Assembly: GCF_051200875.1 (NCBI RefSeq)
Contig: NZ_CP195191.1
Span: forward strand, 2,294,001-2,358,000
Direction of reading: 5' to 3'
Source of the DNA: Pseudotabrizicola sp051200875
Lineage (GTDB): Bacteria; Pseudomonadota; Alphaproteobacteria; Rhodobacterales; Rhodobacteraceae
DNA length: 64,000 nucleotides
In this document: positions 19,183-28,655 of the stretch, piece after piece
Numbering within the stretch: position 1 is the stretch's first letter
How the letters are laid out: every line of letters starts with the position of its first letter
Program-made: the position numbers and the translations under genes
The notes under the pieces: generated by a model
Database searches by the model: none
Seen by the model: only the letters and a program-made list of their open reading frames with translations
What the model was told of the DNA's origin: nothing

Positions 19183-19197
19183 TTAGGGGGACATTAA
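19183..19197 (+). promoter_or_regulatory. Possible CtrA-type box upstream of flgE
   Basis: TTAG-N7-TTAA, one mismatch from TTAA-N7-TTAA, 60 bases before the flgE start in the motB-flgE gap. Together with the site before motB it is the main hint of how this block is controlled; no sigma-54 signature is seen here. Confidence 0.4.
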
Positions 19198-19256
19198 TCG
19201 CCTTGCCTCAGGTTGCGATGCACATAGCGGCATCGACCTGTAGAAAGGCGGACTAG

Positions 19257-20564
19257 ATGACGATTTCTTCCTCGCTGAATGCGGGGGTGGCGGGACTGAA
19301 CGCGAACGCGACCCGGCTTGCCACCATTTCCGACAATATCGCGAACTCTTCGACCTATGGTTACAAACGGTCTTTGGCCGAATTTGAAAGCATGGTGATT
19401 TCGGATTCTCGCGGTGCCAGCACCTATGCGGCCGGCGGCGTTCGTGCCTCGACCGTCCGATTGATTGAAGAGCGTGGCGCCCTTGTTGGCACCTCTAATC
19501 CACTTGATCTTGCGGTATCTGGCCGTGGCATGCTTCCGGTCATGCCAGCTGTCGCCTTGGGCGTCGACATGGGCGATGTTCCCTTGATGATGACCACGAC
19601 AGGGGCCTTCCGCGCTGATGCGGATGGCGTGCTGCGGACGGAATCCGGATTGGTTCTTTTGGGTTGGCCAGCCAATTCGGATGGAGAAATTCCAAACTTC
19701 CCCCGAGATTCGGTTTCCGGTCTGGAACCTGTCGTGATCAACGTCAACCAGACTGCCGGAGACCCGACAACCCGCATTACTCTAGGCACCAACTTGCCGG
19801 CGACGGACACGGCCGCCGGGGCCTCGGGCGACCCACGTTCAAGAACGATCGAATATTTTGGCAATCTTGGAACATCGGAGTCTCTCGACATCACCTTCAC
19901 GCCTGTCGTTGCAGCCACAGGCTATTCGAACACCTGGCGGATGGAAATTCGGGACAGCGCCTCGAATGACGCGCTGATCGGCGAGTATGAATTGACCTTT
20001 GACGATTCGCGCACAAGTGGCGGCACCCTTGCAAATGTGACGACGGTCTCGGGAGGAGCTTACGATCTTGCCACCGGGATGATCGACCTTCCAGTTGCCG
20101 GCGGTGCGATCAGCCTTGAGATTGGAAAGCCGGGTGAGACCAACGGGTTGACCCAGCTTTCCGACAGCTTTGCCCCCACCAACATCACGAAGGACGGCTC
20201 GCCCGTCGGGAATCTGGCCGCAGTAGAGGTGGATTCAAACGGCTATATCCTTGCAACCTATGACACCGGTTTCGTGCGCCGCATCTATCAGATTCCCTTG
20301 ATTGATGTCCCCAACGTCAACGGGCTTACCACCATGGATAACCAGACCTACAAGGTCTCTCCGGACTCCGGATCCTTCTTCCTGTGGGATGCAGGGGATG
20401 GTCCGACCGGGGCGATTTCTGGATATGCGCGGGAAGGATCCACCACTGATGTTGCGGCTGAGTTGACCTCGCTGATCCAGACCCAGCGTGCCTACTCCTC
20501 GAATGCCAAAGTGATCCAGACCGTGGATGAAATGCTTCAGGAAACGACCAACATTAAACGGTAA
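19257..20564 (+). CDS. flgE: Flagellar hook protein FlgE
   Basis: 435 aa. It begins with the rod/hook N-terminal motif 'LNANATRLATISDNIANSST' and ends with the matching 'YSSNAKVIQTVDEMLQETTN', the coiled termini shared by axial proteins. The central region ('GTNLPATDTAAGASGDPRSR', 'SDSFAPTNITKDGSPVGNL') is hook-specific. FlgE polymerises into the hook after export by the flagellar secretion system. It leads the flgE-flgK-flgL-flgI operon and is separated from flgK by 12 bases. Confidence 0.95.
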   Translation: MTISSSLNAGVAGLNANATRLATISDNIANSSTYGYKRSLAEFESMVISDSRGASTYAAGGVRASTVRLIEERGALVGTSNPLDLAVSGRGMLPVMPAVALGVDMGDVPLMMTTTGAFRADADGVLRTESGLVLLGWPANSDGEIPNFPRDSVSGLEPVVINVNQTAGDPTTRITLGTNLPATDTAAGASGDPRSRTIEYFGNLGTSESLDITFTPVVAATGYSNTWRMEIRDSASNDALIGEYELTFDDSRTSGGTLANVTTVSGGAYDLATGMIDLPVAGGAISLEIGKPGETNGLTQLSDSFAPTNITKDGSPVGNLAAVEVDSNGYILATYDTGFVRRIYQIPLIDVPNVNGLTTMDNQTYKVSPDSGSFFLWDAGDGPTGAISGYAREGSTTDVAAELTSLIQTQRAYSSNAKVIQTVDEMLQETTNIKR

Positions 20565-20576
20565 AGGAATGAACCA

Positions 20577-22031
20577 ATGAGCCTGACTTCGGCCCTGTCG
20601 AACGCGCTTTCTGGTCTGAACACCGGTGCTCGGCTTGCTGAGATTGCGTCGGAAAACATCTCGAATGCCTTGACCGAAGGATTTGCGCGCCGGCAGGCCC
20701 AAATCGCGTCTCGGCAAATCGGCGGGATCGGAGCGGGCGTCAGGATCGTCTCGGTTGAGCGCCAGATCAGTCAGGCGATCGTCCAGGACCTGAGGCTGGC
20801 AAATTCGATACGGTCGTCGATTGATCCTAGACTGGTTGCGCTGCGGTCGATTGAAACGGCGTTTGGCGATCCAACCGATGCTTCATCGCTAACGGCATGG
20901 CTTTCGTCTTTCCAGCGCAGCCTCACCGAAGCCGCTGCTCGACCCGACTCTTCTGCCCGGCTTCTGAACGTCAAAGATGCCGCGAAGAATCTTGTGGCCA
21001 GCCTGAACAGCGCATCTGAGGCAATTGCGGGTAGCCGGCAAGTTGCGGATACGGCAATTGAGCGCAATGTAAAAACCCTGAACACGGCCATTCGGTCGGT
21101 CAAAGATCTGAACACCCAGATCGCGGCAATGACGGCCCGAGGGCAAGATACTTCGTCTGCGGAAGATCGGCGTCAAACGCTGATAGATCAGATCGCCGAG
21201 ATTGTCCCGGTTCGCGAGGTTGCGCGGCAAGGCAATCAGGTCGCCTTATTTTCAACGTCTGGCTTGGCACTCTTGGATGGGCGGGCCGCTGTTTTCAGTT
21301 TCTCTCCGACACGCGCTATCCAACCCGACATGACCGTTGAAAGCGGAGGGCTTTCAGGTTTGGCGGTAGACGGAAAGCCCATTTCGACTGGTCCAGAAGG
21401 TGGTCATCTTGGGCAAGGTCGATTGTCGGCGCATTTTCAAATTCGAGACGAGGACTCGGTCCGGCAACAACGCCTCGTCGATGACATCGCCAAAAGCCTT
21501 ATCGAGCGATTGTCCGGCCCAGATGTCGATCCGAGTTTGGCTGCAGGTGAAGCGGGCCTTTTTGTTGATCAAGACGGCACGGATATTTCGGCTGATGCGC
21601 CGGGTTGGGCATCGCGGATCACACTGAACATTGTAATCGCTGATGGCAGCGAAGAGTCGATTTGGCGGATCAGAGACGGAATACATGCAACAGCAGATCC
21701 GGCCAGATCGGACCCGACACTGCTTCAGAACTTTGCCCAACGATTGGCGGAAGAGAGGCCTGTACCAGCCAGCGCAAATCAGGGTGCCTTTAGCCTATTC
21801 AAACTAGCGGCAGAAGCCGCCTCAACCTTTGCCGTTCAAAGGCTTGAGGCCGAAACCAATCTTTCCTTTTCGCAGGCCAGAACAGAGGCGCTGAAGGGTG
21901 ACTTGCTTCGCGACGGCGTCGATTCAGACCGCGAGATGCAGGATTTGATGCAGATCGAAAAGGCCTATGCCGCAAACGCAAAGGTCATCCAATCAGTCGA
22001 TGACATGCTTCGTGCGATCTTGGAGATTTGA
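20577..22031 (+). CDS. flgK: Flagellar hook-associated protein 1 FlgK
   Basis: 484 aa. N-terminal 'GLNTGARLAEIASENISNAL' and C-terminal 'QIEKAYAANAKVIQSVDDML' are the paired axial-protein motifs; the centre is divergent as usual. FlgK forms the first junction zone between hook and filament. It follows flgE by 12 bases and is followed two bases later by flgL, in the order expected for hook completion. Confidence 0.93.
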   Translation: MSLTSALSNALSGLNTGARLAEIASENISNALTEGFARRQAQIASRQIGGIGAGVRIVSVERQISQAIVQDLRLANSIRSSIDPRLVALRSIETAFGDPTDASSLTAWLSSFQRSLTEAAARPDSSARLLNVKDAAKNLVASLNSASEAIAGSRQVADTAIERNVKTLNTAIRSVKDLNTQIAAMTARGQDTSSAEDRRQTLIDQIAEIVPVREVARQGNQVALFSTSGLALLDGRAAVFSFSPTRAIQPDMTVESGGLSGLAVDGKPISTGPEGGHLGQGRLSAHFQIRDEDSVRQQRLVDDIAKSLIERLSGPDVDPSLAAGEAGLFVDQDGTDISADAPGWASRITLNIVIADGSEESIWRIRDGIHATADPARSDPTLLQNFAQRLAEERPVPASANQGAFSLFKLAAEAASTFAVQRLEAETNLSFSQARTEALKGDLLRDGVDSDREMQDLMQIEKAYAANAKVIQSVDDMLRAILEI

Positions 22032-22033
22032 CT

Positions 22034-23038
22034 ATGAGCGGCGTATCCTTCGGTGATCTTGCGCAATCCTATTTATTAAAATCACGCATCGGCAGTTTGA
22101 AGTCGCAAACCCTTCGCCTGTCTGATGAATTGGCGTCCGGGCGCAAAGCCGATGTCGCGGCGAGCGTGGCCGGCGATTTGACAACGCTTTCCGCCTTAGA
22201 GCATTCGCGCGCGCTTTCGCAGGGCTTTCTGGCAGCCAGCCGTGATGCCGCCCATAAACTGGACGCAAGACAATCGGTTCTTGGTGTCGTATCGCAGCAC
22301 CTGACGTCTGCGATGCAGGCATTAGGCCTTGCATCGCAAGATTCCGGATTTTCTCAGGTCAAACGCATTGCTGACGATGCGCGGTCCCTTTTTTCCGAAG
22401 CGATCCAGCAATTGAACACGCAGATCGCTGGTCGCCCCCTGTTTGCCGGGATGGCAACGAACGGTAAGGCCATCGCCGATGGCAAACTTATCATTGGGGA
22501 ATTGAACAGCTTGACCAGCAGCGCAAGGACCGCTGACGAGATCGCGGGGATTGTTTCTGACTGGTTTGACGATCCTGCAGGCTTTGAGAGCTTTGCGTAT
22601 CAAGGGCAAGCAACTGAGCCACCGGCAGTTCTTTCCCCTGAAGGTCAGACGGTCGCGGGAACAACAGCGCTGGATCCAAAGATCAAGGCGGCCCTTGCAG
22701 GACTGGCTTTGGCATCCTTGATAGATCACCCAGCGCTGACCCCGACTGGTGCTGACCGAATGTCCCTGCGGGAACGCGCCCTATCGATGTTGTATTCAGG
22801 TCAAGACGATGTGACGGATCTTGCGTCCCGGATCGGAGCGGATCAAAGCCGGATTGCAGGCCTTCAATCGCGCTATCAGGCCGAGGATCTTTCTTTTCAA
22901 ATCGCTATCTCCGAGATCGTCACGGCAGATCCGGCACAGACGGCAATGGAATTAGAAGCCGTTCGCACCAACCTAGAAACGGTCTACTCGGTTACTGCGC
23001 GTATCTCCCGCCTAACTCTCGCGGATTTTCTAAGATGA
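22034..23038 (+). CDS. flgL: Flagellar hook-associated protein 3 FlgL
   Basis: 334 aa from the ATG at 22034, eight bases after GGAG; a TTG two codons earlier overlaps the flgK stop and is less likely. The N-terminus 'QSYLLKSRIGSLKSQTLRLS' followed by 'DELASGRKADVAA', and the C-terminus 'ELEAVRTNLETVYSVTARIS', match the flagellin-like ends of FlgL. It forms the second junction on which flagellin assembles. Its last four bases overlap the flgI start (ATGA). Confidence 0.9.
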   Translation: MSGVSFGDLAQSYLLKSRIGSLKSQTLRLSDELASGRKADVAASVAGDLTTLSALEHSRALSQGFLAASRDAAHKLDARQSVLGVVSQHLTSAMQALGLASQDSGFSQVKRIADDARSLFSEAIQQLNTQIAGRPLFAGMATNGKAIADGKLIIGELNSLTSSARTADEIAGIVSDWFDDPAGFESFAYQGQATEPPAVLSPEGQTVAGTTALDPKIKAALAGLALASLIDHPALTPTGADRMSLRERALSMLYSGQDDVTDLASRIGADQSRIAGLQSRYQAEDLSFQIAISEIVTADPAQTAMELEAVRTNLETVYSVTARISRLTLADFLR

Positions 23039-24135
23039 AGAGCTTCTTCGCGCTTGTCTGCACATTGTTTTTTGCGGTTCCCGGATCGGCCCAGGAAGTT
23101 CGGCTTAAAGACTTGGTGGCATTTGACGGTGTTCGCGGAAACGATCTGGTGGGATACGGGCTTGTTGTCGGGTTGAATGCCACCGGAGACGGCATTCGAA
23201 ACTCGCCTTTCACCGAAGAAATGATGGCCAATCTGTTGGAAAGGCTTGGCGTAAACGTCACGGGAGAGGCTTTTCGGCCCAAGAACGTAGCTGCGGTTCT
23301 TGTGACAGGAGAGTTGCCTGCATTTGCGAGGGCTGGTTCTCGGATTGATGTGACTGTGTCGGCGATCGGTGATGCAAAAAGTCTGCTTGGCGGCACGTTG
23401 GTGATGACCCCGCTGAACGGCGCAGATGGCCAGATCTATGCCGTGGCCCAAGGATCTGTCATCGCCGGGGGGATCGTTGCGGAGGGAGAGGCGGCCCGGA
23501 CAGTTCAGGGAGTACCAACATCAGGGTCCATCCCAGCCGGTGCCCGGGTGGAGCGGGAGGTTGATTTCGACTTTACAAGTCTACAATCGCTTCGCCTTGC
23601 GCTTCGCAATTCTGATTTCACGACGGCGGCGCTTATCGAAACTCGGCTGAACAAAGAGTTCGGGCGGCGGGTCGCGACGATGCTTGATGCCGGGACGGTT
23701 GAGTTAGACATCGCCGCCACCGGCAGAAGATCAGCCGCGCACGCCATTGGTGAAATCGAGAATTTGCCGATTTCACCGCAGACCAAAGCCCGCGTCGTTG
23801 TTGACCAGCGGTCAGGGACTATCGTTATCGGACAAGACGTAAGGATTAGCCGCGTGGCTGTCGCGCAAGGCAATCTGACTCTGCGCGTGGAAGAAGCACC
23901 GTTGGTGGTCCAGCCAAACCCGTTTGCCGCAGGGGAGACGGTCGTTGTTCCCCGCAGCACTGCTGAAATTCAGGCCGATCCAGGCGTAGGGCTGGCCGAA
24001 GTTCGCGGCGGCACATCCTTGTCCGAATTGGTCGCGGGTCTAAACGCCTTGGGCGTCGCCCCGAACGATATGATTGATATTCTTAAAAGCATTCACGCGG
24101 CAGGTGCGCTCCACGCCGAGTTTGTCATCAATTGA
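23035..24135 (+). CDS. flgI: Flagellar P-ring protein FlgI
   Basis: 366 aa with signal peptide MKSFFALVCTLFFAVPGSAQ. Signature sequences 'RLKDLVAFDGVRGNDLVGYG' and 'KNVAAVLVTGELPAFARAGS' are highly conserved in FlgI. It is secreted to the periplasm and forms the ring around the rod in the peptidoglycan layer. It is the last gene of the block; flgH (L ring) and flgA (P-ring chaperone) are not adjacent and must lie elsewhere. Confidence 0.96.
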   Translation: MKSFFALVCTLFFAVPGSAQEVRLKDLVAFDGVRGNDLVGYGLVVGLNATGDGIRNSPFTEEMMANLLERLGVNVTGEAFRPKNVAAVLVTGELPAFARAGSRIDVTVSAIGDAKSLLGGTLVMTPLNGADGQIYAVAQGSVIAGGIVAEGEAARTVQGVPTSGSIPAGARVEREVDFDFTSLQSLRLALRNSDFTTAALIETRLNKEFGRRVATMLDAGTVELDIAATGRRSAAHAIGEIENLPISPQTKARVVVDQRSGTIVIGQDVRISRVAVAQGNLTLRVEEAPLVVQPNPFAAGETVVVPRSTAEIQADPGVGLAEVRGGTSLSELVAGLNALGVAPNDMIDILKSIHAAGALHAEFVIN

Positions 24136-24144
24136 CCAAGACCC

Positions 24145-24173
24145 GATAAGGCTCCACCTTTCGACGCCTTATC
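24145..24173. terminator. Weak inverted repeat between flgI and convergent map
   Basis: GATAAGGC (24145-24152) and GCCTTATC (24166-24173) form an 8-bp stem with a 13-base loop. The right arm includes the map stop codon. A modest bidirectional terminator is possible, without a T tract. Confidence 0.4.
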
Positions 24174-24978
24174 CCCAAGTTGGATGGAATTTCCCGGCTG
24201 GAGACAGTGTGAAAATTTCAGCCCCCGTGGCGGTGACACCGATGGAATGTTCAAATTGCGCGGAAAGCGACTTGTCCCGGGTAACTGCCGTCCAATCGTC
24301 CGCCAGCACTTTGGTCTCTGGGCGGCCAAGGTTCACCATGGGCTCAATAGTGAAGAACATGCCTTCTTCCAAGACAGGCCCCGAACCCGGGCGGCCATAG
24401 TGCAAGACATTAGGCGGAGCGTGGAAAACCCGACCCAAGCCATGGCCGCAGAAATCGCGCACGACGCTCATCCGGTTCGCTTCGACAAAGCTTTGAATTG
24501 CGTGGCCGACATCACCGAATGTGTTGCCAGGCTTCACTGCCTCGATACCCCGCATGAGGGCTTCGTGGGTCACTTCGATCAATCTCTCGGCCTTTCGTGA
24601 GAGATTTCCAGCCACATACATACGACTGGTATCGCCGAACCAACCATCTACGATGACGGTCACATCAACATTCAGAATGTCGCCGTCTGACAGGACTTTG
24701 CTGCCTGGGATGCCGTGGCACACCACATGGTTGACCGAGATACAAGAGGCATGCTGGTAACCTTTGTAGCCAATCGTGGCAGAGGTCACGCCGCGGGCTA
24801 CGATCTCGGCACGGATGAAATCGTCGATCTCTCCTGTTGTCACGCCGGGCTTAACCAAGGCGGTGACCAGATCAAGAATTTCTGCAGCTACTTTGCCAGC
24901 GACATGCATACCCGCAAAATCTGCCTGTTCATAAATGCGGATTCCGTCCCGTGTGATCCGACCGCCCGTCTCTTCCAC
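24169..24978 (-). CDS. map: Type I methionine aminopeptidase
   Basis: 269 aa; removes the initiator Met from nascent proteins. The five metal ligands of the pita-bread fold are visible: Asp in 'LNVDVTVIVDGW', Asp in 'FGDTSRMYV', His in 'CGHGLGRVFH', Glu in 'FTIEPMVNLG' and Glu in 'AQFEHSIGVT'. The active-site His lies in 'VCHGIPG'. Length is typical of type Ia. It is a monocistronic housekeeping gene convergent with flgI and divergent from the cinA-like gene, and marks the boundary of the flagellar block. Confidence 0.96.
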   Translation of the reverse strand: MEETGGRITRDGIRIYEQADFAGMHVAGKVAAEILDLVTALVKPGVTTGEIDDFIRAEIVARGVTSATIGYKGYQHASCISVNHVVCHGIPGSKVLSDGDILNVDVTVIVDGWFGDTSRMYVAGNLSRKAERLIEVTHEALMRGIEAVKPGNTFGDVGHAIQSFVEANRMSVVRDFCGHGLGRVFHAPPNVLHYGRPGSGPVLEEGMFFTIEPMVNLGRPETKVLADDWTAVTRDKSLSAQFEHSIGVTATGAEIFTLSPAGKFHPTWG

Positions 24979-25125
24979 CTGTCGCTCCTACGATTTCCAA
25001 GGCCTAAATAAGGAAACCAGCCCGCTTTGACCAGAGCAATGGGTCTTTTCCCTCAGGACAAGGATCTTGCACGAAACCGGTCCGGGTCTATACCCAAAGG
25101 ACAAACTACGAGGAAAGGCCCCAAA

Positions 25126-25845
25126 ATGCAGAACCCGACAGCGGCAATGCTTGTGATCGGTGACGAGATTCTGTCCGGACGCACGCGCGATTCAAACATG
25201 CATTTTCTTGCGGGTGAATTGACCAAGCACGGCGTTCGCATGATGGAAGCGCGGGTCGTTGGCGATGATCAGAGCGCAATCGTTGCGGCTGTGAACGAAC
25301 TTCGGGCGCGCTGGGATCACGTCTTTACCAGTGGAGGGATTGGCCCCACGCATGACGACATCACGGCAGATGCGATGGCCGCGGCTTTTGGAGTGTCCAT
25401 CGACCATCGGGAAGATGCGATGGCACTGCTGCAGGCGCATTATGACCGCTCTGGTCTGCCTTTCAACGAAGCGCGGCAACGGATGGCCCGGATCCCGGCG
25501 GGTGCGCGGCTGATCGACAACCCGGTAAGTACGGCGCCGGGTTTCTCACTTGAAAATGTTTATGTGATGGCGGGCGTTCCGAAGATCTTTGAAGCAATGG
25601 TGGCGAGTGTCATGCCGACCATAACAGGCGGCGCGCCTTTGCTAAGTCAATCTCTTCGAGTTGAGCGAGGCGAAGGAGATATTGCAGAAGCCTTTGGCAA
25701 GCTGGCGATGCGGTTCCCGGATCTTTCTATGGGGTCTTATCCGTTCATTCACAACGGGGCTCATGGCACCAACTTAGTCATCAGGGGCACCGACGCAGGT
25801 CAAATTGATCTTGCGATGGGCGAGTTGGTTCGGCTTTTCAAATGA
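25126..25845 (+). CDS. CinA N-terminal-like, MoaB/Mog-fold protein
   Basis: 239 aa from the ATG at 25126, preceded by AGGAAAGG; the frame is open upstream but untypical. It opens with 'AAMLVIGDEILSGRTRDSN' and has 'VFTSGGIGPTHDDITADAMA', the MoCF/MoaB-like substrate loops. This is the stand-alone version of the CinA N-terminal domain (competence/damage-inducible protein A family); the C-terminal deamidase domain is absent. The exact reaction of the stand-alone form is not established; nucleotide or molybdopterin binding is expected from the fold. It overlaps the next gene by ATGA, so they form an operon. Confidence 0.88.
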   Translation: MQNPTAAMLVIGDEILSGRTRDSNMHFLAGELTKHGVRMMEARVVGDDQSAIVAAVNELRARWDHVFTSGGIGPTHDDITADAMAAAFGVSIDHREDAMALLQAHYDRSGLPFNEARQRMARIPAGARLIDNPVSTAPGFSLENVYVMAGVPKIFEAMVASVMPTITGGAPLLSQSLRVERGEGDIAEAFGKLAMRFPDLSMGSYPFIHNGAHGTNLVIRGTDAGQIDLAMGELVRLFK

Positions 25846-26552
25846 ACCCCGCGGCGCTTGCAGATCTGATGGAAGCGACTTGGCCACCGGCATCCAGAGT
25901 CCGTATTGGCCCTTGGACAATTCGCGATGGAAAAGGCGGTGGGAAACGGGTCTCTGCGGCAACCGCTGATGGGGAATGGGTGGACGAAGAAATAGTTTTT
26001 GCGGAAAAGGCTATGGAAGATCTGGGACAAACACCCCTCTTCCTGATCCGCGAACCGGACGTGCTGTTGGATCAGGCGCTTCAGGCACGGGGTTATCGTG
26101 TTGTTGATCCTGTTGTTGCCTATAGTGCGCCCGTCGGGCAGTTGCTGGATGCTTCGCTTTCTCCGATGGCGGCGTTTGCCCATTGGCCACCGTTGGCAGT
26201 CTGTTTTGACACTTGGTCAGAAGGTGGGATTGGTCCGGCCCGCTGGGATGTCATGAAGCGTGTAAGCGGACCCAAGACAGCAATATTGGCGCGCACGAAT
26301 GACCGTCCATCAGGGGTCGCCTTTGTCGCCGCCGAGGGAAATGCTGCGATGCTTCATGCCTTGGAAGTGGCCCAATCAGCGCGCCGCCAAGGATCGGCCA
26401 GAAATATTATGCACAAGGCCGCAGAATGGGCGCAAAACAACGGGGCAGAAAGTCTTAGTCTTGTCGTAACCGTGGCGAATAGTCCCGCTCGCGCTCTCTA
26501 CACATCATTGGGAATGGCAGTTACGGGGCAATATCATTACCGTATGCGATAG
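25842..26552 (+). CDS. GNAT-family N-acetyltransferase
   Basis: 236 aa. The acetyl-CoA region is visible as 'MLHALEVAQSARRQGSARNI', with the Q/R-x-x-G-x-A variant of the pyrophosphate loop, followed by 'LSLVVTVANSPARALYTSLG', the classic beta5-alpha4 end of GNAT domains. The N-terminal half is not a recognised acetyltransferase domain and may be a second, degenerate GNAT fold. Substrate unknown. It overlaps the cinA-like gene by four bases and precedes the OmpA-domain gene by 18 bases. Confidence 0.85.
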   Translation: MNPAALADLMEATWPPASRVRIGPWTIRDGKGGGKRVSAATADGEWVDEEIVFAEKAMEDLGQTPLFLIREPDVLLDQALQARGYRVVDPVVAYSAPVGQLLDASLSPMAAFAHWPPLAVCFDTWSEGGIGPARWDVMKRVSGPKTAILARTNDRPSGVAFVAAEGNAAMLHALEVAQSARRQGSARNIMHKAAEWAQNNGAESLSLVVTVANSPARALYTSLGMAVTGQYHYRMR

Positions 26553-26570
26553 CGTGGAAGGGAAGGGATT

Positions 26571-27566
26571 TTGAGCGGAGTGGCCAAGCACAGTTGGCAT
26601 GTAGTGGCGGTTACTTTCCTGACCGGATGGCACCCTGCAGGGGCGAACGGCGCCCAACTGGAAATGCCAGCCGAGAGCAAGGCCGTCTTTCAGCTCACCG
26701 AGCCTCTTGCCAGCTATACTCTGCCTCTTGGACCATTCCGCGATGGTGGCATCCCGGGAAAAACTCTGGAAGGACGTGTTACAAAAACCGCCTGGAAGAC
26801 AGAGAACCCCATCCGCAGCACGATGGATTTACTGGTTCCGCTGCGTGACCAACTGGAGAGCCAGGGTTTTGCGGTATTGTTTGCCTGTGAAAGCTTTGAA
26901 TGTGGCGGGTTCGATTTTCGCTTTGCCACGCCGGTGCTGCCCGAACCAGAAATGCATATAGATCTTGGCGATTACCGCTACTTGACCGCAGAAAAAGGGG
27001 AAAAGGCCGTCACCCTTTTGATCAGCCGATCATCGACCGCTGGGTTCGTGCAGGTTATTGAAGTGGACGCGACGGGCGTAACAAACGGCGCAGAACCGTC
27101 GTCGGAAACCGCAAGCCCAGCCTTACCGCAGCCCATACAGACACCTTTTACAGCCCAGACCCCGACGCCCTCTGCTGAACCGCTGAAGGGTGACAAGTTG
27201 TTGACAGGAGGAAGCACAATTCTTGATGGGCTGGAATTTCCCTCGGGCAGCACAACGCTGCCAGACAAGACCTATCCGTCGCTGGATGAACTGGCCGGAT
27301 GGCTGAAATCAAATCCCAAACTGAAAATTGCCGTCGTTGGACATACGGATGCTTCGGGCGGGCTGGATGTAAATATTGCCATTTCAAAGAAGCGCGCCGG
27401 ATCCGTCAGACAGTACCTGATCGAGAAACATGGCGTTTCAGCAGCACAAGTCGAGGCAGAAGGGGCGGGGTATCTCGCGCCAATCGCCAGCAATTTGACC
27501 GAAGAGGGGCGTCGCGCAAACAGGAGGGTCGAAGTCATGGTGACTTCGACCCAGTTTCAGCCGTGA
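26571..27566 (+). CDS. Secreted OmpA-domain (peptidoglycan-binding) protein
   Basis: 331 aa from a TTG start with a strong GGAAGGGA site; no in-frame ATG lies nearby before the signal sequence ('HVVAVTFLTGWHPAGANGAQ'). The N-terminal ~190 residues are not recognised and include a Cys pair ('FACESFECGGFDF') that could form a disulfide. A Pro/Thr-rich linker leads to a C-terminal OmpA domain ('LKIAVVGHTDASGGLDVNIA' and 'NLTEEGRRANRRVEVMV'), which binds peptidoglycan. Probably an envelope structural protein; it is third in the cinA-like/GNAT run. Confidence 0.85.
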   Translation: MSGVAKHSWHVVAVTFLTGWHPAGANGAQLEMPAESKAVFQLTEPLASYTLPLGPFRDGGIPGKTLEGRVTKTAWKTENPIRSTMDLLVPLRDQLESQGFAVLFACESFECGGFDFRFATPVLPEPEMHIDLGDYRYLTAEKGEKAVTLLISRSSTAGFVQVIEVDATGVTNGAEPSSETASPALPQPIQTPFTAQTPTPSAEPLKGDKLLTGGSTILDGLEFPSGSTTLPDKTYPSLDELAGWLKSNPKLKIAVVGHTDASGGLDVNIAISKKRAGSVRQYLIEKHGVSAAQVEAEGAGYLAPIASNLTEEGRRANRRVEVMVTSTQFQP

Positions 27567-27586
27567 AGGGAACACTCAGGCTGTCA

Positions 27587-28492
27587 TTACCACTTGTCCG
27601 GGCCTTTGTCTGAATAGCGTCGGGCAAGGAAATCTATGAAGGCGCGCACTTTTGGCTGCGTGAAGCGCCCGGGCGGATAAACCGCGTAGATGCCCAGGAC
27701 TTCCGTTGGAAGACCCGGCAGGGCTTCTTCGACCAGACCCTGACGCATGGCATCCGCGTAAAGGAAGCTGGGGAGATAGGCGATACCAAGCCCGGAAATC
27801 GCGGCATTCAACAGCGACTGACCATCGTTCACCGTCAGCCAGCCAGCGGTTCGGACTTGGCGCTTTTCACCCGATGGGGCGGTGATTTTCCAAACGTTAC
27901 CGTTGGCTTGGTTAGAATAGTGAAGAAGCTTGTGATCGTTCAGATCGTCGATTTTCATCGGTCGACCGAACTTTTGGAAGTAGCTGGGTGAGGCGATCAT
28001 CCGCTTGGTCGTGTCGGTCAGTTTACGAGCCCTAAGCGTCGAGTCTTCAAGCTCGCCGACACGAATGGCCATATCAAAGCCTTCACTGATCAGTTCGACA
28101 TAACGGTTGTTCAGAACCATGTTCACCGTGATGTCGGGATATTCCAGAAGGAAATCACCGAGGATCGGCGACAAGAGATTGACGCCAAAGTCCGTCGCCA
28201 CGCTGATCCGCAAAAGACCCGACGGGGCGGACTGCATGCTGGTCACCAGCGCATCAGCCTCTCCGGCGTCATTGAGCACGCGGCGGGCGCGGTCGTAATA
28301 AGCCAGACCGATTTCTGTCGGGCTAACCCGCCTTGTTGTGCGGTTTAGAAGCCTTGCACCGAGGCGAGCCTCGAGTGCCGAGATGTGCTTCGAAACGGCA
28401 GATTTCGAAATGCCCATCTTCTTGGCCGCATCGGTGAAGCCGCCTTGGTCAACGACCGTGGCAAAGGCCTCCATTTCGGTAAGACGATCCAT
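27587..28492 (-). CDS. LysR-family transcriptional regulator
   Basis: 301 aa from the ATG at 28492, after a GGGGGAAAA ribosome-binding site. The N-terminal winged helix reads 'VVDQGGFTDAAKKMGISKSA' and continues 'VSKHISALEARLGARLL', followed by a periplasmic-binding-type effector domain with 'NAAISGLGIAYLPSFLYADA'. Target and inducer are unknown. It is convergent with the OmpA-domain gene, and 163 bases separate it from the upstream kdsB, so it is likely a separate unit. Confidence 0.92.
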   Translation of the reverse strand: MDRLTEMEAFATVVDQGGFTDAAKKMGISKSAVSKHISALEARLGARLLNRTTRRVSPTEIGLAYYDRARRVLNDAGEADALVTSMQSAPSGLLRISVATDFGVNLLSPILGDFLLEYPDITVNMVLNNRYVELISEGFDMAIRVGELEDSTLRARKLTDTTKRMIASPSYFQKFGRPMKIDDLNDHKLLHYSNQANGNVWKITAPSGEKRQVRTAGWLTVNDGQSLLNAAISGLGIAYLPSFLYADAMRQGLVEEALPGLPTEVLGIYAVYPPGRFTQPKVRAFIDFLARRYSDKGPDKW

Positions 28493-28655
28493 TTTTCCCC
28501 CAGCAGACACAATCGGGTTGATAGGTCTGTTTTGAACCTGAAATCGGGCAGGATCGGGGCGAGGACTTGTCCTATCAAAGGAAATGTCAAGGATCGTTCA
28601 TGGCACGGAAACAAGGAAGGCGATACCGCCAACCGCCGAACTGAACGGCGCGTTG

